Of a stretch of DNA of 64,000 bases, positions 1-10,107 are shown one piece after another (position 1 is the stretch's first letter; each line of letters opens with the position of its first letter). The notes beneath the pieces were generated by a model. It was not told where the DNA came from, searched no databases, and worked only from the letters and a program-made list of their open reading frames with translations. The DNA comes from Ochromonas danica (taxonomy: Eukaryota > Sar > Chrysophyceae > Chromulinales > Chromulinaceae): NCBI GenBank assembly GCA_015146655.1, contig VKHL01000071.1, positions 81,562 through 145,561 on the forward strand. The letters are read 5' to 3'. The translations under genes were made by a program, and so were the position numbers.

Positions 1-1
1 G

Positions 2-1383
2 AGCCCTTCTTGGCCAAGTAAGATGAATTTCAAGTCTTTAAAATCATCCAATCCCTCCGATTATCAGTTCATCCATATGGAATACTGTCTTGGTGGGGAT
101 ATGGAAACTTATTGGCGCAAAGTTCAGTTGGATGACACCATGATTTGCTCGTACATGTTCCAGATGTGCTATGCTCTCTTTGTCGCCCGCGATTGCTTTG
201 CCCTTCGTCATTATGATATCAAACTATTAAACTTCTTTCTCACTTCCGCAAATGATTTATTAACCGACAAGGCAGTTGATAATGTGCTCATCGGCCTCGG
301 GCCCAACATTTACAGTTTGCCTGTCCATCATAATTGTACAAACAGCTCCACTGCTTCTATTGTCAAACTCGCTGACTTTGGCACGAGTGCTCTGGGCCCA
401 GAATTGATCGGAAAGCCCATCACTGTGCAGCAGTTCACCACAATCGAAAATGCCGCTCCCGAGATGTTTTTGTTGGGGAGCAGTGCACGACAATCATTTG
501 CTTTGGATGCCTTTCCGCTTGGGCTGTGCTTTCTTCATCTCTTCTTAAGCAATGCTCCGTATGAGGAAGTGCTGAGCAAGGTCCGCTGTCCACTCTATCT
601 TTATGGACAGCTTTTGAGTGTCTACCACACGAATGATCGCAACAATCCTTATTTTGTTATTCGCGAAGTAGTTTCATCGTTATGTGAAGATGATACTTGG
701 GACTGCTTGACCCATGCCAAGTTGTTCGCCAAGGCAGCTGAGAATGTCGACGACTGCCCCTATACAGTCGTCATGGACACTATCTATCGCTTCTTGGTGC
801 TGATGAATCACTGCCTACCAGAGAGTTTTGTTAAAAACGAGATGTACAAAGACAATCCTGTGCACAAGGTCGTTGTAGACGCCTTGGGATTGGGCGGTGG
901 GCCTCAAACTATTCAACCAACGAGGTGAGCTTTGGCGAATCGATTGCTTTTTTATTAACTCAATGTGTTGACTAATCTTGGCGTTGGGATAGGGCCGTTA
1001 GTAGCCGTTGCCCCGGTTCCTTAAACACTCGCGAGTACTGCATCCAAACCTATCGCAATGATACTAAGGCGTGGTCACTCGCATCAGGCGATAATCAACT
1101 GATGATTCGGTAAGACCTTTTTCTCTTGCCTTGATAATCAGAAAGCTGAACTCATTGTTGTGATCAAAGAATGAGAAAACATTTGGAGGAAATGGGCGCC
1201 TCGGAGCTGGTCAGCTCTTTGTTGGATTTCGACCCTTCGAGTCGTTATCCGATGTTAGACGCTTTGCAGCACCCGATGTTTGATCGTCTCCGCCTGTCCT
1301 CTTCTGATGGACCTCATCGATCAGTTAACACTGCTTCGTTTATGCATTACTACCGGCCGAGCGAAGAGCTCCCGCCGTTGTAA
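2..1383 (+). CDS. Protein kinase-like protein, 5' end cut by window
   Basis: The visible part is the C-lobe of a eukaryotic protein kinase. Exons are about 2-924, 993-1109 and 1170-1383, and the phases agree at both junctions. The catalytic loop reads HYDIKLLNFF, with Tyr in place of the usual Arg of HRD but Asp, Lys and Asn kept. ADFGTS is the DFG motif and NAAPEM the APE motif. A typical kinase end follows (LLDFDPSSRYPMLDALQHPMF). A long insert of about 150 residues after APE is unusual. The ATP-binding N-lobe lies off the left edge; the frame is open to position 2, so the ATG at 23 is probably internal or just after an intron. The substrate is unknown. Family confidence is good; the subfamily is not assignable. 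Confidence 0.8.
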
Positions 1384-2033
1384 TGTCGACAAGAGACAGA
1401 GGTGTCGGATCGAATCTGAAGGAAAGTTGCGCACATTGTCTGTGCACATCGTCTTTCCCTTCTCTCCTGCCTGATCTGCCGCTGCCCTTCTCTTGTCTGC
1501 TGTGTCTTCTTTATGTTTCTAACGAGTTGATTCCTGGGACTTCAAGGACTTCTGATTATTTTGTGTTGTATTCTTCTTTCTATATTCAACTATAATTACT
1601 AGCTGAGTTAAAATCATCTACGACTGACTCCTTTACATGAGATTGAGCGAGTGTTGAGGTTAAATTGGGATGTACTTGTGGTATTTCGTTAGTCTACAGT
1701 GCAGTGGAGGTCACCTTGCCTTCTTCTCCTTCTCTGTCCAGGAACAGACTTGCAAGTGGAAAGGGAGTTGACCAAGTCATGTCATGTCATGTCGTTGATC
1801 TCTCTCATCGAAGAGTAGTCTACAGTATCTAGTCTACAGTGAATGGCTAACAGCAGAGTATTCAATGTTTCGCTACAGTATGCTAGAGTAACTTTACTAT
1901 CGACAGTTGAGATTAAATTAGCGAGTGCTAGCGTTACTAACCTACACGAATCTACACTAACCTACACGAATCTACACTAACTTACACGAATCTACAGTTT
2001 GTACAGAATGAATGAAATGTGATGGCTCCCCCC
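1384..2033. other. Intergenic region with 20-bp tandem repeat
   Basis: No gene is visible. It holds the 3' flanks of the convergent kinase and thioredoxin genes. Positions 1941-1997 carry a 20-bp unit (CCTACACGAATCTACACTAA) repeated almost three times. The short word GTCTACAGT recurs upstream around 1692, 1818 and 1832. Confidence 0.7.
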
Positions 2034-2684
2034 TCAGTTGATCTTCAAGAAGTACCACGCCAAAGCCACCGCTAGAGTCGTCCCCGCCACTAACGAAGTC
2101 ACCATTAGCATCAGCGCTGCAAGAATTGCTTGCCAGGGCTGGAGATGGAAAGTGTCCTGCAGAAGTCGCAGCGAGTCGATGGCGTGCAGCCCCACAGCCA
2201 GCAGAGCGGTCTTGACCTTTCCCACGGGACCCAAGGGACTGGCCAGCAGAGGCAGAGGCTCGTCCAAGGAGTATCCTTCCATGCAGAAGTGCGCTATGTC
2301 TTCAGGCTGTGAGACGGAGGAGTCCTTCAACTGATAGAGCAGTCCATCGCGTCGCAGGAAGAAGGCGGGGATGAACTCCACGGAGAAGAGGCGCGCCAGA
2401 GCAGGACTGGCCGCGGTGTCAACGCGTCCGACCAGGAAGTCCTTGTCTGTCTCTTGCAGAGCCTCAGCGATGGACTGCAGCGGCGCTTCGAGGCGCAGAC
2501 AGCTGGGGCACCACGGCGCGTAGAACTCGAGCAGGAAAGACTTTCCGCCAGACACGAAACTCGAATAGTTGGAGGCGTTCACCTCCACCACACGTGATGA
2601 TGATGCTGATAATGATGCTATGCTAATGCTCAGCCAAGATAGCAACAAGACGATCCGCCATCCAAACTTCTCAACCATTTTCAT
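2034..2684 (-). CDS. TMX-like membrane thioredoxin
   Basis: A 216-residue, single-exon protein that probably acts as an oxidoreductase in the secretory pathway. It starts at ATG 2684 with a signal peptide (hydrophobic residues about 10-26). A thioredoxin domain follows with the active site APWCPSC near residues 55-61 and the cis-Pro region SVEFIPAFF. A single transmembrane helix lies near the C-terminus (about 186-211) with a short tail ending FLKIN. Signal peptide, one thioredoxin domain and one TM helix is the layout of TMX1/TMX4-type disulfide isomerases of the ER. The CPSC dipeptide differs from CGHC of PDI, so redox preference cannot be read from sequence. It is transcribed towards the kinase gene and is divergent from ARL6, with about 100 bp between start codons. 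Confidence 0.85.
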   Translation of the reverse strand: MKMVEKFGWRIVLLLSWLSISIASLSASSSRVVEVNASNYSSFVSGGKSFLLEFYAPWCPSCLRLEAPLQSIAEALQETDKDFLVGRVDTAASPALARLFSVEFIPAFFLRRDGLLYQLKDSSVSQPEDIAHFCMEGYSLDEPLPLLASPLGPVGKVKTALLAVGLHAIDSLRLLQDTFHLQPWQAILAALMLMVTSLVAGTTLAVALAWYFLKIN

Positions 2685-2786
2685 TCCTGGTCACCAGGAA
2701 GATGTTCCGTGGATTCCATGGAATTGTGGAATGTGGTGTGAGGGAAAACGACCATCTTCTGGGGAATTGATGAGAAAGACTGATCG

Positions 2787-3556
2787 ATGGGGCTGTTCGA
2801 TCTGATCGCCGAAGCCTTCGGGTTCTCCAAGAAGCAAGCACGCATCCTTGTCATCGGGCTGGACAACAGCGGCAAGACCACTTTGATCCAACACATCAAA
2901 CCCAAGAAGGTTTGACCTCGTCCTCCTCTTTGACTGACTCACTGACTGACTGACTGACTGACTGACTGACTGACACCTTCTGGTGATAGACGGCCACCAA
3001 TGAAGTCACTCCCACAGTGGGCTTCCAAGTGGAAGAGTTCGCGAAGAACAACATTAACTTCACCATCTACGACATGAGCGGCCAGGGACGCTATCGCTCG
3101 CTCTGGGAGCACTACTACGAGGACGCGCAGGCCGTCATCTTCGTCGTCGACAGCACAGATCGCATTCGGATTTGCGTGGCGAAGGAGGAGCTGGACCAGC
3201 TGCTGAACCACGAGGCCATCAAGCGCTCCACGGCTCCGATCCTCTTCTTCGCCAACAAGGTCACCCTCCTCCACCCCCACCCCCACCACCTCTGCTTGAG
3301 ATCTTCTAACTCTAGCCTTGGAACTAGATGGATCTAGCGGGAGCCATGGCCCCAGACGAGTGCATGGAAGAGCTCGGACTCGATCGCATTCGAGACAAGG
3401 CGTGGTCCATCAAGTAAGTCCTCAGCTGCCGCTACTGTCTGTCTGTACCACTTCATTAACTTATTCTATCTCAGAGCTAGTAACGCGGTGAGTGGAGCGG
3501 GCGTAGATGAAGGCGTGGAGTGGCTCTGCAGCGCAATCGCTCGCCGCGGGAAGTGA
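2787..3556 (+). CDS. ARL6: ARL6/BBS3 small GTPase
   Basis: ARF-family GTPase that recruits the BBSome to membranes for ciliary trafficking. Exons are 2787-2909, 2990-3259, 3328-3413 and 3475-3556, with all phases matching, giving 186 residues, the same length as I recall for human ARL6. It begins MGLFDLI, so Gly2 may be myristoylated or the N-terminal helix may bind membrane as in other ARFs. The P-loop is GLDNSGKT, switch 2 is [17 protein letters not shown] (the SGQGRYR form is typical of ARL6), and the guanine-specificity motif NKMDL is assembled across the exon 2/3 junction. Its presence implies the organism builds a cilium or flagellum. Intron 1 carries a GACT microsatellite. Confidence 0.95.
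2931..2974. repeat. (GACT)n microsatellite in ARL6 intron 1
   Basis: About eleven copies of the tetranucleotide GACT fill most of the first ARL6 intron. A shorter run of the same unit sits at 6223-6250. Confidence 0.9.
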
Positions 3557-3647
3557 TCCTCCTCCTCCTCCTCCTTCACTACAGCAGTTTGTAATATACT
3601 ATAACTAGAACACTACCCTCTTTCTCTTGACTTACAGCGCACCGCAA

Positions 3648-6035
3648 CTAGACGGGGCGGAGGTGGAGGAACCAGCGTCGCCTCTTCTGCCCCGCCGTCC
3701 AGAGGTGGTCGAAGTAGCTCTGCACGTCCACGTGATGGCCGTGTTGGGGGCCTGGATGGCCGCGATAGAGCGTGATGGAGCCTTCCTCAGGACATCCTTC
3801 CTTCCTCAAGAAGAGCTCCTGCACTGTGATTCCCTGCTGCCCTCGCACTTCTTCCTCTTGTACCCGAGCATCGCGATAGTGTGCCGTGGCTGTGCGGGCG
3901 AGTAACATTCCATAGTTGAGATTGTCAGTGAGGATGGTCAAAGTGCCGCTCTCAGGCACAAGAAGACGGCGCAGCTGGGCAAGGAAAGGGGCGGTGAGCA
4001 GATGCGTCTTGGCTGCGTGTTGGTCCAGAGTGGTCTTGCCAGAGAGTCGCTGCTGACCTTGTTGGTCCGGAGGCTGAGGATAGTTGATGAAGATTCCCTC
4101 GACACAGGCTGAGGAGAGATGGCGAGAGACGATCTGCACCGCATCGCCTCCCAACACACACAAGTTGCTCTCACCAGGCACCACAGCATCATCATCATCT
4201 TCTTCGTCATTCTCTTGGGCTGCTTTAGCGTTAGTGTTAGCGTTAGTCAATCCAACTTGTTCTTCACAGCGAGTTTGAATATCTTTGAGTAAGATGTCAT
4301 GCGCTCTGTCCCAGCGCAACTCCAGCGCCAGCCAGTGAGCCTCCACAGTGGCAGTGGCAGTGCCTCTTCTGCTGCTGCCGCCGTGATTTCGATGATGTGC
4401 TGCCTGCGCCACCACCCAATCGCCATGGCCAGCGCCAACTTCCAAGAAGACTGGCGGCCTGCGCTTCTTGTCCTTCCCTTCCTGCTCTTCTTGTTCTTCT
4501 TCTTTCTCCTCGCGGATTGAGAAGACTTTAGACAAGTCTAACCGACCCTTCGCATCGAAGCAGCCGCGTAGTTTGGCCTCAGTGCGGAGGATTTCCTTCT
4601 CATGCCGAGCGAGCAGGGCGGGAGGGAAAGCTTTGGCTTGGCCCGTCACACTGAGACAAACCTCTTCCGGAGAAGTGCGCAGCAGACCAAGCTTCTCCTT
4701 AACTGCGAGGAACAGACCCTCTTGCACCTTCTCCTGCTGCTGCTGCACTGCTTCCTTTGCTAGCACCTCGTCATCGCGATCGCCTTGTCCATCGAAGCCG
4801 AAGTAAAGCATCTTCGACAGAGCGCGGGCATACCCTCGACAAGCACTCGCTATTACCCTCTCCTCCCCCTCGCTGGACGAGCTGGCAGGTCGCACGGCCA
4901 GAGCGTCTTCGAGCTGCTCGATCTCCGATGAGAGGAGAGTGTGCTTGTGTGCCTGGAACAGCTGCGAGGACTCGCCTCCTCCTCCTCCTGCTGCTGCCCC
5001 ATCCTCTTCGTGCAAAAGTTTCGCTCGCATCTTGCCAGCCAAGCGTCCAGCTGTGCTCTTCCGCACCAGTTCTTTGGCCACGTTGAGATGTTTGGCCGCC
5101 TCGCCGCGCAGGCCCAGCAAGAGAGAGACGCGAGCGAAGAGCACTTGCACACTGGCACTCTCGAGAGAGTCTCCAGGCAGCTGCAAGAGAACGAGGCGTG
5201 CGTCATCGAAACGCAGACTTCGACAGAGAAGCGACGCCATCGCCTCCAAGATAGCGCATCGATTCCAGTGGTCGCCCTGCTGCACCTCCTCCTCCTGCTG
5301 CTCCTGCTCAGCAGCTGCTCTCTCCAGTATGCGTGAGCCTTGAGAATAGGCCTGTAGCGCTCGTCCAATGGCACCAGTGCGCATGCATCCTCTCAAGAAG
5401 GTGGTGAGGGAGCGCAGGTTGTGCTCGCCGTGGCCGCGCATTTCCTCGTACAGCGCAGCCGCAGAGGCGATGCGTCCCAACTCGCAGTAGCCCTTCAGCA
5501 AGGTCGTGTAGGTCACCTCGTTAGGCTGCACGCCTTCGTCCTGCATGCGGCGCAACAGCGCAGCGCCTCCGTCGAGATCGTGGCAGCGCATGTGCACGTT
5601 GAGCAGATTGGTGAAGACGTGCACATCCAGCCGCAGCCCGCGCTTGACGTGCTGCTTGACGATCTGCTTGGCACGACTCAACTGCTTCTTCACAGCGAGG
5701 TCAGCCAGCTGTTTGACGAGGAAGTGAGTCATGGCCTTGGCCTCCTTGCGAGACAATTCCACACGAGCTTTCTTGGCAGGCCTCTCCTCCTCCTCTTCAT
5801 CCTCCTGCTCCTCTCCATGCTCCTCTTTCTTCTCCACACCCTCTTCTTCTACCAAGTCAGTCACTCCTGCTGGTTGGTCAGTGTAGGACTCGCCCAGGGC
5901 CGCCAGCTCGCTCTTCAACTTGCCGATCTTCTGGAAGATCCGCTTCTTCACCCTCGCAGCAAGCTCTGGCTCGGACTTGAGCCTCTCAGCATGTGCTGCG
6001 ATACGCGAGCGAATGTCAGCTGCCAAGTTCGTCAT
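3648..6035 (-). CDS. PPR-TrmB fusion protein (tRNA m7G methyltransferase-like)
   Basis: A 795-residue, single-exon protein joining an RNA-binding repeat region to a methyltransferase fold. Residues 1-100 are helical then acidic with a basic patch (PAKKARVELSRK). About 135-240 contain two to three pentatricopeptide repeats; the clearest are FTNLLNVHMRCHDLDGGAAL and VTYTTLLKGYCELGRIASAA. The C-terminal part (about 528-795) resembles TrmB/TRMT8: SAM-binding FLEVGAGHGDWVV near 530, LALELRWDRA near 570, and FINYPQPP near 648 where TrmB has a NxPDPW-like motif. TrmB makes m7G46 in tRNA. The Tyr-Pro-Gln-Pro version is divergent, so activity is uncertain. PPR proteins normally act on organelle RNA; no clear transit peptide is visible. 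Confidence 0.82.
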   Translation of the reverse strand: MTNLAADIRSRIAAHAERLKSEPELAARVKKRIFQKIGKLKSELAALGESYTDQPAGVTDLVEEEGVEKKEEHGEEQEDEEEEERPAKKARVELSRKEAKAMTHFLVKQLADLAVKKQLSRAKQIVKQHVKRGLRLDVHVFTNLLNVHMRCHDLDGGAALLRRMQDEGVQPNEVTYTTLLKGYCELGRIASAAALYEEMRGHGEHNLRSLTTFLRGCMRTGAIGRALQAYSQGSRILERAAAEQEQQEEEVQQGDHWNRCAILEAMASLLCRSLRFDDARLVLLQLPGDSLESASVQVLFARVSLLLGLRGEAAKHLNVAKELVRKSTAGRLAGKMRAKLLHEEDGAAAGGGGGESSQLFQAHKHTLLSSEIEQLEDALAVRPASSSSEGEERVIASACRGYARALSKMLYFGFDGQGDRDDEVLAKEAVQQQQEKVQEGLFLAVKEKLGLLRTSPEEVCLSVTGQAKAFPPALLARHEKEILRTEAKLRGCFDAKGRLDLSKVFSIREEKEEEQEEQEGKDKKRRPPVFLEVGAGHGDWVVAQAAHHRNHGGSSRRGTATATVEAHWLALELRWDRAHDILLKDIQTRCEEQVGLTNANTNAKAAQENDEEDDDDAVVPGESNLCVLGGDAVQIVSRHLSSACVEGIFINYPQPPDQQGQQRLSGKTTLDQHAAKTHLLTAPFLAQLRRLLVPESGTLTILTDNLNYGMLLARTATAHYRDARVQEEEVRGQQGITVQELFLRKEGCPEEGSITLYRGHPGPQHGHHVDVQSYFDHLWTAGQKRRRWFLHLRPV

Positions 6036-6423
6036 CTATTGGGATGCAGTCTATTGGTGGAGGGAAGAAGTGTCAACTATTACTGCGTTGCGTGCGAATT
6101 ACAGTTAACTGTCTGACCTCTTTTGTAGACTGCTAGAATAGTATACAGTGTGTAGTGTGTCCTCCTCAACGATGAAATGTGACCGAATAGACTCTGTTAG
6201 ACGTATAAATAATATCCATGCTCACAGACCGACTGACTGACTGACTGACTTAACTGAAGAAAAGCACTCATTGATCAACAGTCTCGTTAGACTACTATCC
6301 GTCTATTGCCTCTCAATATACAACATGCAGAGAGACAAGACGAGCTATACAAGTTGATGAGACCGCACCGTCAGTCGCCTACTATACTACAACGATGGAG
6401 ACCTACCGTGTCTCTCTCTCTCT
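6036..6423. other. Intergenic region between PPR-TrmB and Rab5
   Basis: Upstream of the PPR-TrmB gene and 3' of Rab5. It contains a GACT microsatellite at 6223-6250 and a CT-rich stretch near 6410-6424. No coding region or RNA gene is seen. Confidence 0.6.
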
Positions 6424-7364
6424 TCAGCAGCAGCCTCCACTCCGAGGAGCTGGCTTGTTATTTGCATTGCTTAACGAGGCCCTAACGACGCTGCTATCCG
6501 GAACCGCAGCAGCCGGCAGTAAAGCACCTAGTTGACACAAGCACACCAATGAACAGCATTTGGTCAGTCATATTGGATCTATTCCACTGAGATGATGGAC
6601 TCACTTAGGCGAGTGAAGATATCCTGGACATTGGTGTCGTCCTTCGCGCTCGTCTCAAGGAAGATCGCTCCAATCTTCTCCGCATAGTCAGATGCGTTGG
6701 CTCGGTCCACCTCCTGTCAAGCAAAGAGAGAGTAAGTCATGAGAACGACATGCCAGCTTGTCCAGCACGTACCCGATGAGACTCGAGGTCAGTCTTGTTG
6801 CCCGCGATGGCGAGCGCGATTTCTTTCGGTCCTTTTGCCTGGAGCTCCTCCACCCAGTTCTGCAGGGTCTTGAAAGAAGCGGATCGGGTGATATCGTAGA
6901 CCAGAATGGCAGCCGCGGCGCCGCGATAGTACATGGCTGATGAGAGAGCAGGACATCAGAGAAATGCCAGAGAAGAAGAGGCAAATAGAGGGGTTGCAAT
7001 GGATCACTCACGGGCAAGGCTGTGGTATTTTTCTTGGCCTGCAGTGTCCCAGATCTGGAATTTGATGGGCTTGTTGTTCACGTTGATGAGCTTGCTCATG
7101 AAGGACGCGCCAATCTGGCCAACAGCGAGCGAGTGACTGTCAGCAAAAGGTGGAGAGCCGAGGAATTTTCAACTTACTGTGGACTCGCTGTACGGCCGGA
7201 AGCTGTTGGTGACGAACCGCAGCACGAGGCTGGACTTGCCCACGCCGGTGTCGCCTAAGAGAACGACCTGTCAAACAACAACATTATCTCCAGAAGAAAA
7301 GAAAAGAAGCAAGGAAGTAAGGAATTACCTTAACTTCTCTGGGTTTGCCTGAATCGAAGTTCAT
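6424..7364 (-). CDS. RAB5: Rab5-family small GTPase
   Basis: Early-endosome-type Rab GTPase of 201 residues in six exons: 7364-7329, 7267-7178, 7114-7012, 6936-6773, 6713-6605 and 6527-6424, with every phase consistent. G1 is LLGDTGVGKSSLV. The switch 2 run [20 protein letters not shown] is characteristic of Rab5. GNKTDL and ETSAKD are the base-recognition motifs. The tail ends SGGCC, a double-Cys geranylgeranylation site, and is encoded by the last exon, which an ORF search alone would miss. Rab5 drives endosome fusion. Start is ATG 7364; no other ATG fits. Rab21/Rab22 are the alternatives within the same clade. Confidence 0.93.
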
Positions 7365-7558
7365 TGCTGGGAAGGAAGATCTGCAATTCCTGCTCGAAAA
7401 TTCCCTCCAGCAGCCCAACACAACATGATCCGCCCCGCCAACCCGCCACCCCCACCCTTTAACTTGTCATTAAAACGCGATTAATTTGCGCAACGGATTC
7501 CGTGAAGTTAACAAGCATTTCCCCAGTCACGGCGATTCCGCCCCAAGTCGGACCGTAC

Positions 7559-7703
7559 AGGCTTTTCGTATTTCGGGATTTTCGTTTAGCGCGATTTTCG
7601 GGATTTTCGGGATAAAACGCGCAGCTCATCCAACAAACCACACGGAAAAAGACTTGTTAAACGCGTTTTATCGTCACGAAAATCCCGAAATACGAAAGGC
7701 CTG
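7559..7703. repeat. Imperfect foldback inverted repeat
   Basis: Arms of about 27 bases at 7559-7585 and 7676-7703 share the core TTCGTATTTCGGGATTTTCG in opposite orientation. Inside, GATAAAACGCG-like words also pair (about 7611-7621 and 7662-7672). The region has no gene and lies upstream of Rab5 and of the first ATG8 copy. It could be a foldback MITE or a shared regulatory palindrome. Confidence 0.65.
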
Positions 7704-7857
7704 CACGGGCCAGTCTCAGTCCTCCCACACCTCGCGCACAGGCACAATGCCACCGCTTGCAGTGAGTGAGTGAGTGCGAAGGAACATCTTCTCCTGCTGC
7801 AACAATCAAATCAAGTCAGACAGATCATTCCCCCTCCCCCAGCAAGAGAAGACTGCC

Positions 7858-8362
7858 ATGAAAAAATTCAGGCAAGAGCATGAATTCGAAGAACGAAAAT
7901 TAGAATCAGAGCGAGTGCGAGCAAAATATCCTGATCGTATTCCTGGTGAGTTCTCCGCCTCTTTCTCTCTTCCCCTTCTCCGTCCCCTTACCTCTCGCCC
8001 CGGCCTTGTCTTTAGTTATCTGCGAGAAACTAGACAAGAGCAAAATGGAGGTAAGATATATCGTGTTGTTTTCTCCAAACATTCCTTCACTTCCGTCTCA
8101 CTCTGATCTCTCATGTGTGACGTCACCCTTTCTCCAGGATATCGACAAGAAGAAGTACCTGGTGCCTGCTGACCTCACCTGCGGGCAGTTCATCTATGTG
8201 ATTCGCAAGCGTTTAAAGCTTCCCTCAGAGAAGGCACTCTTCCTTTTCGTCAACGGATCTATTCCCCCCACCTCCGCTATGCTCAACGCCATCTACGATC
8301 AGCACAAGGACAAGGACGGCTTCCTCTACATGTGCTATTCTGAGGAGAATGTCTTCGGGTGA
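7858..8362 (+). CDS. ATG8: ATG8 copy A, ends in glycine
   Basis: Ubiquitin-like autophagy protein that is conjugated to phosphatidylethanolamine on autophagosomal membranes. Exons are 7858-7945, 8016-8050 and 8138-8362, phases 1 and 0, giving 115 residues. Family landmarks are the N-terminal helices ([20 protein letters not shown]), [28 protein letters not shown] and the C-terminal ENVFG. The stop codon follows the Gly directly, so the residue used for lipidation is already exposed and ATG4 priming would not be needed, though ATG4 could still delipidate. Start ATG 7858 gives [10 protein letters not shown] as in ATG8. It is the first of a tandem family reaching 18.7 kb. Confidence 0.93.
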
Positions 8363-8995
8363 GGATGAGGCAGCTTCTGTCTCTCCGTCCTGCCTTTGTC
8401 CTTTCTGTAGATAGTCAACGTGTCTCTACCCATAATATATTTGTTCGACTTAAGTTGAACATGGAAAGCTTTCAGTTGCTCTTGATGTAATTAAATATAA
8501 TTGTTTCGATTTTATGATCTGTGCTAGGATGACGGCGTAATTCTTCATTCTCGCCATATATATGAAGCCGTAACTTTTCATATGGTTGTTGTGCATCTCA
8601 TGCCCAATCTTTAGTAGTATTTCCACCACCAAAGCAGCAGCTTGGATAATAAGATGACCACTCATTCTCTTGAAAAAATGGTAACTAGTATAAAAGGTCT
8701 CTGCAATAAATTTCTTCTGAAGTCTGAAGTGTTGCACAGTTTCTTCTCCCAGCAACAGTTTCCCCACCCCCCACAAGAGACCCCCTTTGTATGTGTGTGT
8801 TTGTTGTTTTTGCCGCGTGTTTGTTGTTTTTGGTGCTGTTTTTTGCTCCCAGCTCTGCGTTGCGTGCACAGAGTGTGCGGGTGCGGGGTGCGAGAGGGGT
8901 GGTGGTTGCCTCTCTCAAGACAAAAAGACAAAGACAAAAGAAGAAGTTCATCTCGACCCACACTGCAAATCTCAACATAATAAATTTATACAGTC
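8363..8995. other. Intergenic region between ATG8 copies A and B
   Basis: AT-rich 3' flank of copy A, then a GT-rich stretch (8785-8900) and the leader of copy B. No ORF with protein-like composition, no TTAAGTTAAC decamer and no structured RNA is evident. Confidence 0.6.
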
Positions 8996-9987
8996 ATGTT
9001 CAAAGAAAGCCATACCTTTGAGGAACGCGTGAAGGAATCAGAGCGTGTGCGAGCCAAATATCCTGATCGCATTCCCGGTCAGCATTTCCTCTGTCTTCTC
9101 TTCCCTCCCACCTCCTCTTCTCTTGTTGACTCTCTCTGATAACTCTACTCTGTCATTGTCTTCAGTCATCTGCGAGAAGGTGGAGACAAGCTCAATGGAG
9201 GTAATGATCCTTCACTTCCCTCTCTCTCTTATCTCTCATATATGATGTCACACCTTCCTCCCTACAGGATCTCGACAAGAAGAAGTATCTGGTGCCGTTT
9301 GACCTCATCTGTGGACACTTCAACTATATGATTCACAGGCGCTTAAAGCTTCCCTCAGAGAAGGCGCTCATCCTCTTCGTCAACGGATCTATTCCCCCCA
9401 TCTCAGCCACTATGTCAGAGTTGTATGACCAGCTCAAGGACAAGGACGGATTCCTTTACGAAGCTCGCGATCAGCTTCCTATACTACAGACTGTATTCAT
9501 TAATGAGAATGTGGAGACAGGGGAGGATAACGTAGTTTTGTCTCTGATTGCAATATTTTTTTTCATTATCTGCGCCATCTTCAGCATACCAATCAAGTCA
9601 GAATCCCCTGACGCCAGAGTCTCCACGCAAAAGAAGACTAGACTAAACTTCAGAGATCAGCTTGAATTTGAAGAACGAAAATTAGAAGCAGACAATAACC
9701 GAGCAAAATATCCCGATAGACTTTCTGGTGAGTTCTCTTCCCTCCCACCTCCTCTTCTCTTGTTGACTCTCTCTGATAACTCTACTCTGTCATTGTCTTC
9801 AGTCATCTGTGAGAAGGTGGAGACAAGCTCAATGGAGGTAATGATCCTTCACTTCCCTCTCTCTTATCTCTCATATATGATGTCAAAACCATATATCTCT
9901 CATATATACTCTACGCCGCCTGAAGGTGGAACCTTCAACCAGCTTGAACCTGGTGAGGTATTGCATCAACCCAAGGATGGGATATAA
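8996..9987 (+). CDS. ATG8 copies B and C fused: ATG8, TM segment, partial ATG8
   Basis: Predicted exons are 8996-9077, 9166-9200, 9268-9727 and 9803-9987 (253 residues). The first unit is a near-complete ATG8 ([12 protein letters not shown] to DKDGFLY), but the C-terminal YSEENVFG is replaced by EARDQLPILQ and the frame runs on. A strongly hydrophobic stretch follows (VVLSLIAIFFFIICAIF, a likely transmembrane helix), then a second ATG8 N-terminal part ([19 protein letters not shown]) and exon 2, after which no exon 3 exists. DNA coding the linker resembles the 5' leader of copy A, and the ATG that would start unit C is gone, so C can only be read as part of the fusion. Lipidation is unlikely because no C-terminal FG exists. 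It could be a decaying pseudogene; expression data would decide. Confidence 0.6.
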
Positions 9988-10107
9988 GAAGCAGATGCTG
10001 TCTTGAAAGTCTTCAAGAAGTCAACAAATTTCCTATTAATTACACAAATTAATTACACTCTGTCAACAAAATTCCTTTTACATTAATGCATAGACATTAA
10101 AACAACA

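Noticed and set aside
1941-1997. Three spaced repeats as a CRISPR array
   Set aside because: Direct tandem 20-bp units without spacers in a eukaryotic genome; a minisatellite.
8450-9032. Overlapping open frames of 76-139 codons on both strands between ATG8 A and B
   Set aside because: They are Phe/Cys/Gln-rich translations of GT-rich and AC-rich DNA with no ATG in good context and no family.
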